Part shown: positions 7,421 to 15,152 of the stretch, in pieces
Layout: every line of letters starts with the position of its first letter
How positions within the stretch are numbered: position 1 is the stretch's first letter
Notes under the pieces: generated by a model
Databases searched by the model: none
What the model was told of the DNA's origin: nothing
What the model saw: the letters and a program-made list of their open reading frames with translations, nothing else
Source: Leptonema illini DSM 21528
GTDB taxonomy: Bacteria > Spirochaetota > Leptospiria > Leptospirales > Leptonemataceae
Length of the DNA stretch: 64,000 nucleotides
Direction: 5' to 3'
Assembly: GCF_000243335.1 (NCBI RefSeq)
Contig: NZ_JH597773.1
Coordinates: 4,114,115-4,178,114, forward strand
Translations under genes and position numbers: made by a program

Positions 7421-8617
7421 CTACATTCCGGGAAGCCGTGGTATCCGCTTGAGTTTCGTATTGCGGTAGTAGAAGCCCCATAGCCGCTTCACGGCATGTC
7501 CGATGAAGGGAAGCGGTAGAAAGAAAGCCCGTCGATCGCTTCGAAAAACAAGGGCCGCTCCGTTCCCGCTATCCATCAAGCAGATGATATTCAGATGTTC
7601 AAAGTATCCTCTTCGATGAGTGGAGCCTCGCTCCATGGCGAGAATGTTATACACAGCGGCCTGAGCCATCGCTTCTGCTATATGCCCCTGCTTCGCCCTC
7701 CAGTCGGGACCGTCCAGGGCGGCCGTATCGCCGATAGCAAAAACGTTATACGCGTCGAGAGTATCATCGAAGTTATGCATCACCTCGCAATAATGGTTGA
7801 TCTGCACGAAGCCGGCCTTGTTGAGCGGTATGTCTGATTTCTTCAGAATCGGATGCCCTGCCAGACCGGGAATATAGATGATAAGATCCGATTCAATAAA
7901 GGAGCCGTCTTCGAAGGCGATACCGTTCTCTTTGAACTCAGTGATCTTAACGCCGAAGTGGCGTCGGATGTTCAATCGCTTGAAAAACTTGCCGAGAGCC
8001 GTAAGGGCATCGGGCCCCATACGCGCTCCAGGAGAAGGCATCGGGGCGAAGAACGTCAGCTCAAAGCGATCACGTACGCCTTTCTTTCTGAGCAGATGGT
8101 CGATGTTGAACATGAGCTCAAAAGCAGGGCCGCCGCGCACGGCAGACGGATCGTCGGGATTGCCGCCAAAACCCACTGCGATGCGTCCGCTGCCGGTTTC
8201 GATTATTTCGACTAACCTCTCTCTTATGCGGTCATGTTGATCGGGTGAGGCGCAGATAGAGAGGGTATGCTCCTCCATGCCTTTCACCGGCCTTTTTCCC
8301 GCGCCGAGGCCGACGATCAGATACTCATAGGCCGTCCATCCCGCTGTCGTCAGGCGCAGCTGCTTTTTCTTGATTTGAATCTCGGCAACCTCGTCTATCA
8401 CGAGATCAAAGCCGTGTCTTTCGGCCAGTCGCTTGAGATCGATGCTCACGTCTTCGATCGTCCGCTCTCCTGTCGGCACCCAGATAGAAAGGGGATAAAC
8501 AAAGAGCGACGGCCGATTGCTGATCAGCGTTACCGGCATACCGGCGCGGCGAAGTTGAATCGCCGCTTCGACTCCGGCGATGCCGCCGCCTGCAATGAGC
8601 ACTCGCTTCTTCATCAA
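7421..8617 (-). CDS. FAD-dependent oxidoreductase, sulfide:quinone reductase / NDH-2-like
   Basis: The 398-residue flavoprotein has an N-terminal FAD-binding GGGIAGVEAA (10-19), a second nucleotide region around residues 144-152, and the FAD-binding NVFAIGDTAALDGP (291-304). The C-terminal amphipathic or hydrophobic tail FFLPLPFIGHAVKRLWG suggests membrane association. The layout is that of sulfide:quinone oxidoreductases and related type II NADH dehydrogenases. Cys122 (LSICASPD) and Cys346 (NIICLMD) sit where two of the three redox cysteines of SQR fall. The middle one is missing (AVRGGPAFE at 159-167 instead of C-x-GPAYE), so sulfide oxidation is unproven. Its ATG overlaps the stop of the His-rich NifX-like gene upstream (ATGA, 8614-8617), implying joint translation. 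Confidence 0.75.
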   Translation of the reverse strand: MMKKRVLIAGGGIAGVEAAIQLRRAGMPVTLISNRPSLFVYPLSIWVPTGERTIEDVSIDLKRLAERHGFDLVIDEVAEIQIKKKQLRLTTAGWTAYEYLIVGLGAGKRPVKGMEEHTLSICASPDQHDRIRERLVEIIETGSGRIAVGFGGNPDDPSAVRGGPAFELMFNIDHLLRKKGVRDRFELTFFAPMPSPGARMGPDALTALGKFFKRLNIRRHFGVKITEFKENGIAFEDGSFIESDLIIYIPGLAGHPILKKSDIPLNKAGFVQINHYCEVMHNFDDTLDAYNVFAIGDTAALDGPDWRAKQGHIAEAMAQAAVYNILAMERGSTHRRGYFEHLNIICLMDSGNGAALVFRSDRRAFFLPLPFIGHAVKRLWGFYYRNTKLKRIPRLPGM

Positions 8618-9174
8618 CCGAGCTCGATGGCGCGCAGCATCAGATGGCGGCGATTCTCGCCGGCACGGATCTGCTCGTCGACCTGATCGAGGTTTCGCTC
8701 GATCGCGGCCAGTGCGTCATCGACGCTGCCTTCGCTGACGACGACGGGCGTGAAGGCAGTGCGCAGATTGCGGATGTTCGGTCCGTACTGCACCGAGCCG
8801 ACGACGTTTACGTCATGCTTCTTCAACGCCGAGAAGATATGGCGGAACTTGCTTCCCGGTCCGCGGGGCTGCCGGTGTTCGCCAGATCCGGCTTCGTGTT
8901 CTTCACGGTGCCGGCCATGACCAGATCCGTGATGTTCGCCACGGCATGCCTGCCCATGATGGTGGGCGTGGCCTTCTGTGTGGTGTTCACCACGACATCC
9001 CTCTGCATGGTGGTTTCCATGCTGCCCGTGACATCCGGGGTTTGCAACGTCGGCGATGTGCTGCCACTGGCCGTCGTCGTTACGGCGATGGATGGAGTAG
9101 AGCGAAGCAGCACCGAAATGGGTTCGGCGCAGAGTCCTGTCAGATTCTGCGGCAAGGGCTACGGTAATCGTCAT
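8614..9174 (-). CDS. NifX/NafY-type (Fe-Mo cofactor biosynthesis-like) domain protein with His/Cys-rich insert
   Basis: The 186-residue protein is built on the dinitrogenase iron-molybdenum cofactor domain (MTH1175/NifX type). The N-terminus MTITVALAAESDRTLRRTHFG and the C-terminal half FRHIFSALKKHDVNVV...VVVSEGSVDDAL are the two halves of that fold. Between them, residues about 47-100 are an insert with many His and two CRGEHH repeats (GCRGEHHTEG and ACRGEHHGSG), an obvious metal-binding tract. The family binds or carries Fe-S or Fe-Mo clusters and is widespread outside nitrogen fixers. No nif gene is nearby. The 4-base overlap with the SQR-like flavoprotein suggests a metal or sulfur redox unit (inference). 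The start has AGGG just upstream. Confidence 0.75.
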   Translation of the reverse strand: MTITVALAAESDRTLRRTHFGAASLYSIHRRNDDGQWQHIADVANPGCHGQHGNHHAEGCRGEHHTEGHAHHHGQACRGEHHGSGHGRHREEHEAGSGEHRQPRGPGSKFRHIFSALKKHDVNVVGSVQYGPNIRNLRTAFTPVVVSEGSVDDALAAIERNLDQVDEQIRAGENRRHLMLRAIELG

Positions 9175-9233
9175 GGCCCTATTGTTATGATTTTCAGGAA
9201 AAGTGAAAGAAACGGAACCGGTTTTTTATGGCA

Positions 9234-10112
9234 CTATTTATTCATTTGAGACTTATTTTCAGTTCGGAAGGCCTCCGGAGAGCGGCCCATCTCTTTGCGA
9301 AAGAAGCGGCTGAAATATGAGGCCTCCTCGAATCCAAGCTGGTCGGCAATATAGGCTATCTTCTCGTCGGAGTGAACAAGTAATCGACAGGCCTCAAGCA
9401 CGAGCCGTTCGCGGATCAGCGAGCCGGCCGTTTTTCCGGTGCGGCGCTTGCAGAGCACGTTCAGATAGTTCGAGGTAATGGCGAGAAGACCTGCATAGTC
9501 GGAGGGCGCTCGCAGTCGCAGAAAGTGTTCGTCGACAAGGCGTTCAAACTGGCGAAAGAGGTCGGATCGTTCGGCCTCCGCTTTTGGAAAGGCGCGCGCC
9601 GCCTCAAGAAGCAGGAACTTCGTCAGCACCCGAAGAATGTTCGCATCGGCCTCTCTGCCGCGTCGGAACTCCTCGTAGATCAGATGCATCGGCCGCTCGA
9701 TGCGATCGGCATCATTTTTGAGAAGAGGCTCTTCATCGAGGCTGTGAAAGTACGGCAGTTCGAGCAGAGGCGGATAGGCGCAGTTGCGTTCGATGAAGTT
9801 TCGCGAGAAGAGGATGTTATAACCCTGTACGTCGTCCGAGAGCTCCCACGAGTGGATCTGCCCCGGTGTCAGAAAGAAGGTGACGCCTGCCCGGATCTCA
9901 TAGTCGTGAAAGTCGATGCGGTGGCGACCTGACCCGGCCGTGAACAGGATGATGTTATAAAAGTCGTGGCGATGCGGGAAGGTCGCATGGCGGATGACCT
10001 GGCGAAAGCTCTCGAAGCGATCGATATGGAAATCCTGGATAGGACTATCGGTCGTGATCCCTTCGATAATCTGGTCGATACGCAGAGGGGGGAAGAGCTG
10101 TTTTTCGCTCAT
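9234..10112 (-). CDS. AraC-family transcriptional regulator
   Basis: About 292 residues. An N-terminal cupin-like sensor domain (HRHDFYNIILFTAGSGRHRIDF, TPGQIHSWEL) is followed by two helix-turn-helix motifs in the C-terminal AraC domain (AGLLAITSNYLNVLCKRRTGKTAG, and IAYIADQLGFEEASYFSRFFRKEMGRSPEAFR). The cupin probably binds a small metabolite, which cannot be named. ATG 10112 is preferred to an in-frame GTG at 10118 because AAGG lies 9 bases before it. The gene is divergent from the GapN-like gene and 59 bases upstream of the NifX-like gene on the same strand, so either may be its target. Confidence 0.9.
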   Translation of the reverse strand: MSEKQLFPPLRIDQIIEGITTDSPIQDFHIDRFESFRQVIRHATFPHRHDFYNIILFTAGSGRHRIDFHDYEIRAGVTFFLTPGQIHSWELSDDVQGYNILFSRNFIERNCAYPPLLELPYFHSLDEEPLLKNDADRIERPMHLIYEEFRRGREADANILRVLTKFLLLEAARAFPKAEAERSDLFRQFERLVDEHFLRLRAPSDYAGLLAITSNYLNVLCKRRTGKTAGSLIRERLVLEACRLLVHSDEKIAYIADQLGFEEASYFSRFFRKEMGRSPEAFRTENKSQMNK

Positions 10113-10250
10113 CCTCACCAGCCTTGCATGTCATGCCCATTGCGCAAGCCAGTTCGCAGGCGTTGATTTCTGAACCGGTCAGAAAAGGCCGCCCCGCAAT
10201 CCGCTGATTCTTAGATCTTGACTGCGCCAGGGCCGGATGAAGCGTTGAGT

Positions 10251-11861
10251 ATGGCCGAAAACTCCGCTCTTCTGAAATACTTCCCGACCGAGCTTCCCGT
10301 CGATGTGGCGCCCGGCCTTCCCACACAGCAGCGTCGCTATCTCATCGACGGGCGCATCGAAGAGTGGAAGGGGCCGATGATCGACGTCTATTCGCCCGTT
10401 TGCGTGCAGAAGGATAACTCCGTTGAGCCCGTCTATCTGGGGTCGGCGCCGGCCATGGACGAAGAGACGGCGATGCGCGCCCTTGATGCCGCCGTGCGCG
10501 CCTGGGATCGCGGTAACGGCCTGTGGCCGCGCCTTTCGGCAGAGCAGCGTATCCAGGCCGTGCATGCGTTCACCAAACGCATGGAAGAGAGGCGCGAAGA
10601 GATCGTGCGCTGGATCGTCTTTGAGATCGGTAAGCCGCGATCCGAAGCCGAGAAGGAGTTCGATCGCACGACCGAGTATATTCGCGATACGCTTAACGCC
10701 GTGAAAGAAGGCGCCCGATCGACGGCTCGCTTTACCGTGGAGCAGAGCATTCTCGCGCAGATCCGCCGTGCTCCGCTGGGCGTTGTGCTCTGTATGGGGC
10801 CTTTCAATTATCCGCTGAACGAAACGTTTGCGACGTTTATTCCCGCGCTTGTTATGGGGAATACGGTACTTTTCAAGCCGCCAAAAAACGGCATCCTGTT
10901 ATACGGCCCTCTGCTTGAGGCTATGGCGGAGTGCTTTCCTCCGGGAGTGGTCAATACCGTCTATGGCGACGGGCCCGTCGTCATTCCGCCTGTTATGCGT
11001 TCGGGTAAGGTGGATGTGCTGGCCTTCATCGGATCAAGCCGTGTAGCCGATCAGTTGAAGAAAGAGCATCCACATCCGCATAAACTGCGGGCCATTCTGG
11101 GCATGGGCGCGAAGAACGCCGCCATCCTGCTTCCCGACGTGAAGATCGAGTCGGTCATCGACGAATGCCTGCGCGGAGCGTTAAGCTACAACGGGCAGCG
11201 CTGCACGGCGCTCAAGATCTTCTTCGTGCCTCGTGATAAAGGCGAGCAGTTTGTCGAGGCCTTTCGCGAGAAGATGGCCTCTCTTTCCGTTGGCATGCCC
11301 TATCTGGACGGCGTACAGATCACTCCGCTGCCCATCGAAGGCAAATCGCAGTATCTGCAGGGGCTTGTCGATGATGCCGTTTCGCAGGGAGCCGCCGCAT
11401 ACGGCGGAGGGTATCTCGGTCCGCTTTTTCTGCCGGCGATCCTTTACCCTGTAAAGAAAGGCATGAAGGCCTATGAAGAAGAACAGTTCGGCCCCGTCGT
11501 TCCTGTCGTGCCCTATGATGATCCCGAAGAGGCCCTTGACTGGATCGTCGAATCTCATTACGGACAACAGGCATCATTATTCGGCGAAGATCCGGCGCAG
11601 GTGGCGCATTTTGTCGATGAGCTTGTACATCAGGTGTGCAGGGTTAACCTGAACAGTCAGTGTCAGCGAGGGCCTGACGTCTTTCCGTTCACAGGCCGCA
11701 AAGGATCGGCCGAAGGAACGTTATCCGTATCGGATGCTCTGCGCGCCTTCAGCATCCGCACGCTTGTGGCGGCGAAAGAAAACGACGCAAATCGTGCACT
11801 GCTGCGAAAGATTACAGAAGAGCGTCTGTCGTCGTTTATCTCGACGGATTTCCTGTTCTGA
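10251..11861 (+). CDS. aldehyde dehydrogenase, non-phosphorylating glyceraldehyde-3-phosphate dehydrogenase (GapN)-like
   Basis: The 536-residue ALDH-superfamily enzyme has the cofactor-binding GPFNYPLNE and LFKPPKNG blocks, the catalytic Cys in SYNGQRCTALK, EEQFGPVVPVV, and a C-terminal QCQRGPDVFPFTGRKGSAEGT. That last block is typical of GapN, which oxidises glyceraldehyde-3-phosphate to 3-phosphoglycerate with NADP. Length fits this group. The usual ELGG glutamate block reads LGMGAKNAAI, a variant. ATG 10251 is chosen over a TTG at 10218 because the family sequence begins there. It is divergent from the AraC regulator. A Crp-type regulator follows 55 bases after the stop. Confidence 0.75.
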   Translation: MAENSALLKYFPTELPVDVAPGLPTQQRRYLIDGRIEEWKGPMIDVYSPVCVQKDNSVEPVYLGSAPAMDEETAMRALDAAVRAWDRGNGLWPRLSAEQRIQAVHAFTKRMEERREEIVRWIVFEIGKPRSEAEKEFDRTTEYIRDTLNAVKEGARSTARFTVEQSILAQIRRAPLGVVLCMGPFNYPLNETFATFIPALVMGNTVLFKPPKNGILLYGPLLEAMAECFPPGVVNTVYGDGPVVIPPVMRSGKVDVLAFIGSSRVADQLKKEHPHPHKLRAILGMGAKNAAILLPDVKIESVIDECLRGALSYNGQRCTALKIFFVPRDKGEQFVEAFREKMASLSVGMPYLDGVQITPLPIEGKSQYLQGLVDDAVSQGAAAYGGGYLGPLFLPAILYPVKKGMKAYEEEQFGPVVPVVPYDDPEEALDWIVESHYGQQASLFGEDPAQVAHFVDELVHQVCRVNLNSQCQRGPDVFPFTGRKGSAEGTLSVSDALRAFSIRTLVAAKENDANRALLRKITEERLSSFISTDFLF

Positions 11862-11916
11862 GTTGTGTGGCGTTATTCACTTGACCTATGCGTTCGCCGG
11901 GCGATCAGCATGCAAG

Positions 11917-12513
11917 ATGAGAGCATGCACGGCTGAGGAATTTACCGCCCTTCGCACGATCATTGATCGAATCTCGCCCATCCCCGATGTGGAGTGGCAG
12001 TATGCATCACAGTTCCTTGTGGCGGAGGATTTTGCCGGCGGCGCATTCTTGCAGAGAGCGGGCGACAATCCACAGGCCTCGTTCGTGATTGTCGAAGGAG
12101 CGGTTCGCATTTATTACCTGAGTCGCGGCGGGCGCGAATACAATCAGGCTTTTTTATGCGAGGGACAGATTGCCGCCTCGATGCGTTCTGTGATCGGCGG
12201 GATTCCATCGAAGTTCTTTATCCAGGCGATGCGCCCGACGAGGACGATCCTGCTGCGGCGCGACAGCGTGCTGAAACTCTACGATCGCAACGATTGCTGG
12301 AATCGACTGGGCCGTGTGAGCGCCGAAGGAGCGTTGATCGGTCTTGAATCGAGACAGGCGATGACCTTTGAGTCGCTTGAAGAACGGTATCGCACGTTTC
12401 TCGATGAGTATAAGGATTTTCCTTACCGCATTCCCAACTATCAGATCGCCTCGTATCTGGGCATTACTGACGTCGCCCTCTCTCGTCTGCGTCGGCGTAT
12501 GAATCTGGTTTAA
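11917..12513 (+). CDS. Crp/Fnr-family transcriptional regulator
   Basis: About 198 residues: a cyclic-nucleotide-binding-like beta barrel (ASQFLVAEDFAGGAFLQRAGD, FVIVEGAVRIYYLSRGGREYN), then a long connecting helix, then a winged helix-turn-helix (IPNYQIASYLGITDVALSRLRRRMN). No cysteines of the FNR iron-sulfur type are arranged at the N-terminus, so a ligand other than oxygen is likely. Short members of this kind often sense stress or work ligand-free. The frame extends upstream into the GapN-like gene, but ATG 11917 is the first start consistent with the domain. It lies on the same strand as the dehydrogenase and may be cotranscribed. Confidence 0.8.
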   Translation: MRACTAEEFTALRTIIDRISPIPDVEWQYASQFLVAEDFAGGAFLQRAGDNPQASFVIVEGAVRIYYLSRGGREYNQAFLCEGQIAASMRSVIGGIPSKFFIQAMRPTRTILLRRDSVLKLYDRNDCWNRLGRVSAEGALIGLESRQAMTFESLEERYRTFLDEYKDFPYRIPNYQIASYLGITDVALSRLRRRMNLV

Positions 12514-12678
12514 GAGAACAGGATAGATGTTCGGAATGTATGAATTCGACCGGATGCTCAGGCAAGCCAAAAAATCCCGAATCCGGAGGTACGGTCGCTT
12601 CGCGGCGGTTGTAAATCTTTGTTTCTGCCCTCTCATACGGGTTGATTTTATTGCGAAACTTCCGAAATTGAACCTGTT

Positions 12679-13731
12679 ATGATGCGATTGCCACAGAGAT
12701 TGATCCTCATCCTTGCGATGCTGAGCCTGGCCACCCTTCACGCCGAACCGGGCGGGCAGGCGCGGGAGCTCCAGAATACCTTTCACCAGATCTACGAGAA
12801 ATACCAGGACTCCGTCGTCTTTATAGCGACCGAGCGTACGGTGAGGGTGCAGTCCGATCCGCTCATGCAGCATTTCTTCGGACAGAGGACTCCGCAGACG
12901 CAGCGTCAGCAGGGCATGGGCACGGGCTTTGTGATCAGCGAGGATGGTTACGTCTGTACGAACCATCACGTCGTTGCCGGATTCGATCGCGTGCGCGTGC
13001 GCATCCACGAACGGGAGTACGAGGCGAAGATCGTCGGCTCCGATGCGCTCACCGACATAGCTCTATTGAAGATTGAAGGGGCGAAGGGCCTGAAGCCCGT
13101 GCAGTTCGGCGATTCGTCTAAAGTACAGGTCGGCGACTGGGCCGTCGCCATCGGCAACCCATTCGGCCTCGACCGCACCTTCACCGTCGGTGTGATCAGC
13201 GCCGTCGCCCGACGCGGCGTCGACGACATGGGCATGGACCATCTGCAGACCGATGCGTCGATCAATCCGGGTAACTCGGGCGGTCCGCTCATCAATCTCG
13301 ACGGCGAGGTCGTCGGTATGAACCGCATGATCTTCTCGCAGACGGGCGGCAACCTCGGCATCGGATTTGCCATCCCCGTCAACCGCGTGCGCGAGATCGT
13401 CGATCAGCTGCGGCAGAAGGGAAAGATCGTACGCGGTTTTATTGGCATCCGCATCGCCCCGCTCACGCCCGAGATGATCAAAGAAGGGAATCTACCGATC
13501 GAAACGGGCCTGTTTGTGGCCGGCGTCTTTCAGAACGGACCGGCGGGCAAGGCCGGCATCCGCCCTGGCGATGTAATCTACGCGATGGATGGACGCCCAC
13601 TCTCTGATCCCGAAGACCTGATCCGCTCTGTCATGGCCATGCCGCCAGGAAAATCGGTACGCTTTGCCGTAATCCGCGGGCAGAAAAAGCTTTCCGTCCT
13701 GGTGCATGTCGGGCAGCGTCCTGAGAAATGA
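12679..13731 (+). CDS. HtrA/DegS-type periplasmic serine protease with one PDZ domain
   Basis: The 350-residue product has a signal peptide or N-terminal anchor (about 5-22), a trypsin-like domain with the triad His97 (TNHHVV), Asp126 (LTDIALLKI) and Ser200 (NPGNSGGPL), and a single PDZ domain (about 240-345, GLFVAGVFQNGPAGKAGIRPGD). One PDZ and about 350 residues resemble DegS more than DegP. It degrades or processes misfolded envelope proteins. Its stop overlaps the gtrA start (ATGA, 13728-13731), making it the first gene of the glycosylation operon. That placement is unusual and may link quality control to surface glycosylation. Confidence 0.92.
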   Translation: MMRLPQRLILILAMLSLATLHAEPGGQARELQNTFHQIYEKYQDSVVFIATERTVRVQSDPLMQHFFGQRTPQTQRQQGMGTGFVISEDGYVCTNHHVVAGFDRVRVRIHEREYEAKIVGSDALTDIALLKIEGAKGLKPVQFGDSSKVQVGDWAVAIGNPFGLDRTFTVGVISAVARRGVDDMGMDHLQTDASINPGNSGGPLINLDGEVVGMNRMIFSQTGGNLGIGFAIPVNRVREIVDQLRQKGKIVRGFIGIRIAPLTPEMIKEGNLPIETGLFVAGVFQNGPAGKAGIRPGDVIYAMDGRPLSDPEDLIRSVMAMPPGKSVRFAVIRGQKKLSVLVHVGQRPEK

Positions 13732-14144
13732 TCGATACGGATTCCCGAAGCGCCCCGGTGCTTCACCGGCGTACGTTTTTTGAGGCCGTGCGCTTCGCCG
13801 TTGTGGGCCTGGTCAATACGGCCATCACGCTTGTTCTGATCTACGGGCTTACGGCGCTTGGCCTTTCTTATCTGATGGCAAACGCGATCGGTTATGCGGC
13901 CGGCTTCGTGAACAGCTTTGTGATGAATCGACAGTGGACGTTTCGCAGCAGCGGACACTGGGGCAGGCAGGCCGTGGCCTTCTTTCTGGTCTTCGCCGTG
14001 AGTTACGGCGTTCAGTTCCTGGCCTTGCTGGCGCAGACGGAATGGCTGGGCGTGCCGGTCTGGCTGGCGCAGGGTACGTCGATGGTGGTGTATACGGGCG
14101 TGAATTTCCTCCTGAATAAGATTGTGACTTTCCGAAGCGTATGA
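13728..14144 (+). CDS. GtrA-family four-helix membrane protein (probable polyprenyl-sugar flippase)
   Basis: The 138-residue protein has four predicted membrane helices. The family signature RFAVVGLVNTAITLVLIYGL opens the domain, NSFVMNRQWTFRS sits after helix 2, and the last helix ends with NFLLNKIVTFRS. GtrA proteins are thought to flip undecaprenyl-phosphate-linked sugars across the inner membrane. It starts inside the htrA stop codon and is followed 12 bases later by a GtrB-type transferase, the expected partner. Confidence 0.9.
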   Translation: MIDTDSRSAPVLHRRTFFEAVRFAVVGLVNTAITLVLIYGLTALGLSYLMANAIGYAAGFVNSFVMNRQWTFRSSGHWGRQAVAFFLVFAVSYGVQFLALLAQTEWLGVPVWLAQGTSMVVYTGVNFLLNKIVTFRSV

Positions 14145-14156
14145 AAACTGTCCCTG

Positions 14157-15152
14157 ATGTTCCGGGGAAAGCTGTCCATTATCGTACCTTGTTACAACGA
14201 AGAAGAGGTCGTCAACGAGACCTACCGCCGTCTGAAGGCAGTCTTACAGGAGAGCGGACTGCGCGATCATGAGCTGATCTTCATCAATGACGGAAGCAGA
14301 GACGGGACGCTACCCCTTCTGCGATCCATCGCCGAAAAAGATCCCCTTGTCGTCGTGCTCTCTTTCTCGCGAAACTTCGGTCACCAGCCCGCCGTGACGG
14401 CCGGCCTGCACCGATGTACGGGCGATGCCGCCGTTATCATCGACGCCGACTTACAGGACCCTCCGGAGCTGATTCCGCAGATGGTGCAGAAGATGCTTGA
14501 TGAAGAGGCGGGCGTCGTTTATGCCGTGCGCGACGAGCGCAAGGGCGAGACCTTCTTCAAACGCTTCACAGCGTCGCTTTTCTATCGTCTGATCAACGGC
14601 CTTTCTGATGTGCCGCTTCCGATGAATACGGGGGATTTTCGCCTTGTGGACCGCAAGGTCATCGACGAGTTCTGTCGCCTTGAAGAGAAGAACAAGTATA
14701 TTCGCGGGCTGATTAGCTGGATCGGATTCAAGCAGGTGCCGATCTCATACGTGCGTGAACCTCGCTTTGCCGGCGAGACGAAGTATCCTCTGTCTAAGAT
14801 GCTGAAGTTCGCGACGAACGCTCTTCTCTATTTTACAAGAAAGCCTTTGAAGATGGCGATGGGGCTCGGTTTCTCAAGCGTCGTTGTCGGGCTCTTCCTG
14901 ACAGTGTATGCCGTTCTTTCGCGTGTTCTCTATCCTGAAACGACGATCTCAGGATGGACGTCGACGATGATCGCCATCGTCTTTCTTGGCGGCGTGCAGC
15001 TGCTGACGATCGGAGTGATCGGCGAATACGTCGGCTCAATCTTCGACGAGGTGAAGAATCGTCCGCAGTATATCATCGGCGAAACGATTTCAGGCAGGAA
15101 GACGAAGGATCGCAGTCGAGCGGCTAAGAAGGCGACAGGAAAGCGAAGATGA
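14157..15152 (+). CDS. GT2 polyprenyl-phosphate glycosyltransferase (GtrB/ArnC-like)
   Basis: The 331-residue protein has an N-terminal GT2 domain (LSIIVPCYNEEEVVNETY, FINDGSRDGTL, IDADLQDPPELI with the nucleotide-sugar aspartates) and two C-terminal membrane helices (about 240-260 and 275-300), ending in the usual YVGSIFDEVKNRPQYII. This is the architecture of GtrB and ArnC, which charge undecaprenyl phosphate with a sugar at the cytoplasmic face. The sugar cannot be predicted. It sits between gtrA and a GT-C protein, and its stop overlaps the next start (ATGA, 15149-15152). Confidence 0.9.
   Translation: MFRGKLSIIVPCYNEEEVVNETYRRLKAVLQESGLRDHELIFINDGSRDGTLPLLRSIAEKDPLVVVLSFSRNFGHQPAVTAGLHRCTGDAAVIIDADLQDPPELIPQMVQKMLDEEAGVVYAVRDERKGETFFKRFTASLFYRLINGLSDVPLPMNTGDFRLVDRKVIDEFCRLEEKNKYIRGLISWIGFKQVPISYVREPRFAGETKYPLSKMLKFATNALLYFTRKPLKMAMGLGFSSVVVGLFLTVYAVLSRVLYPETTISGWTSTMIAIVFLGGVQLLTIGVIGEYVGSIFDEVKNRPQYIIGETISGRKTKDRSRAAKKATGKRR

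Noticed and set aside
8614-9174. Evidence for nitrogen fixation from the NifX-type domain
   Set aside because: The domain is widespread in non-fixing organisms and no other nif gene is in the window.
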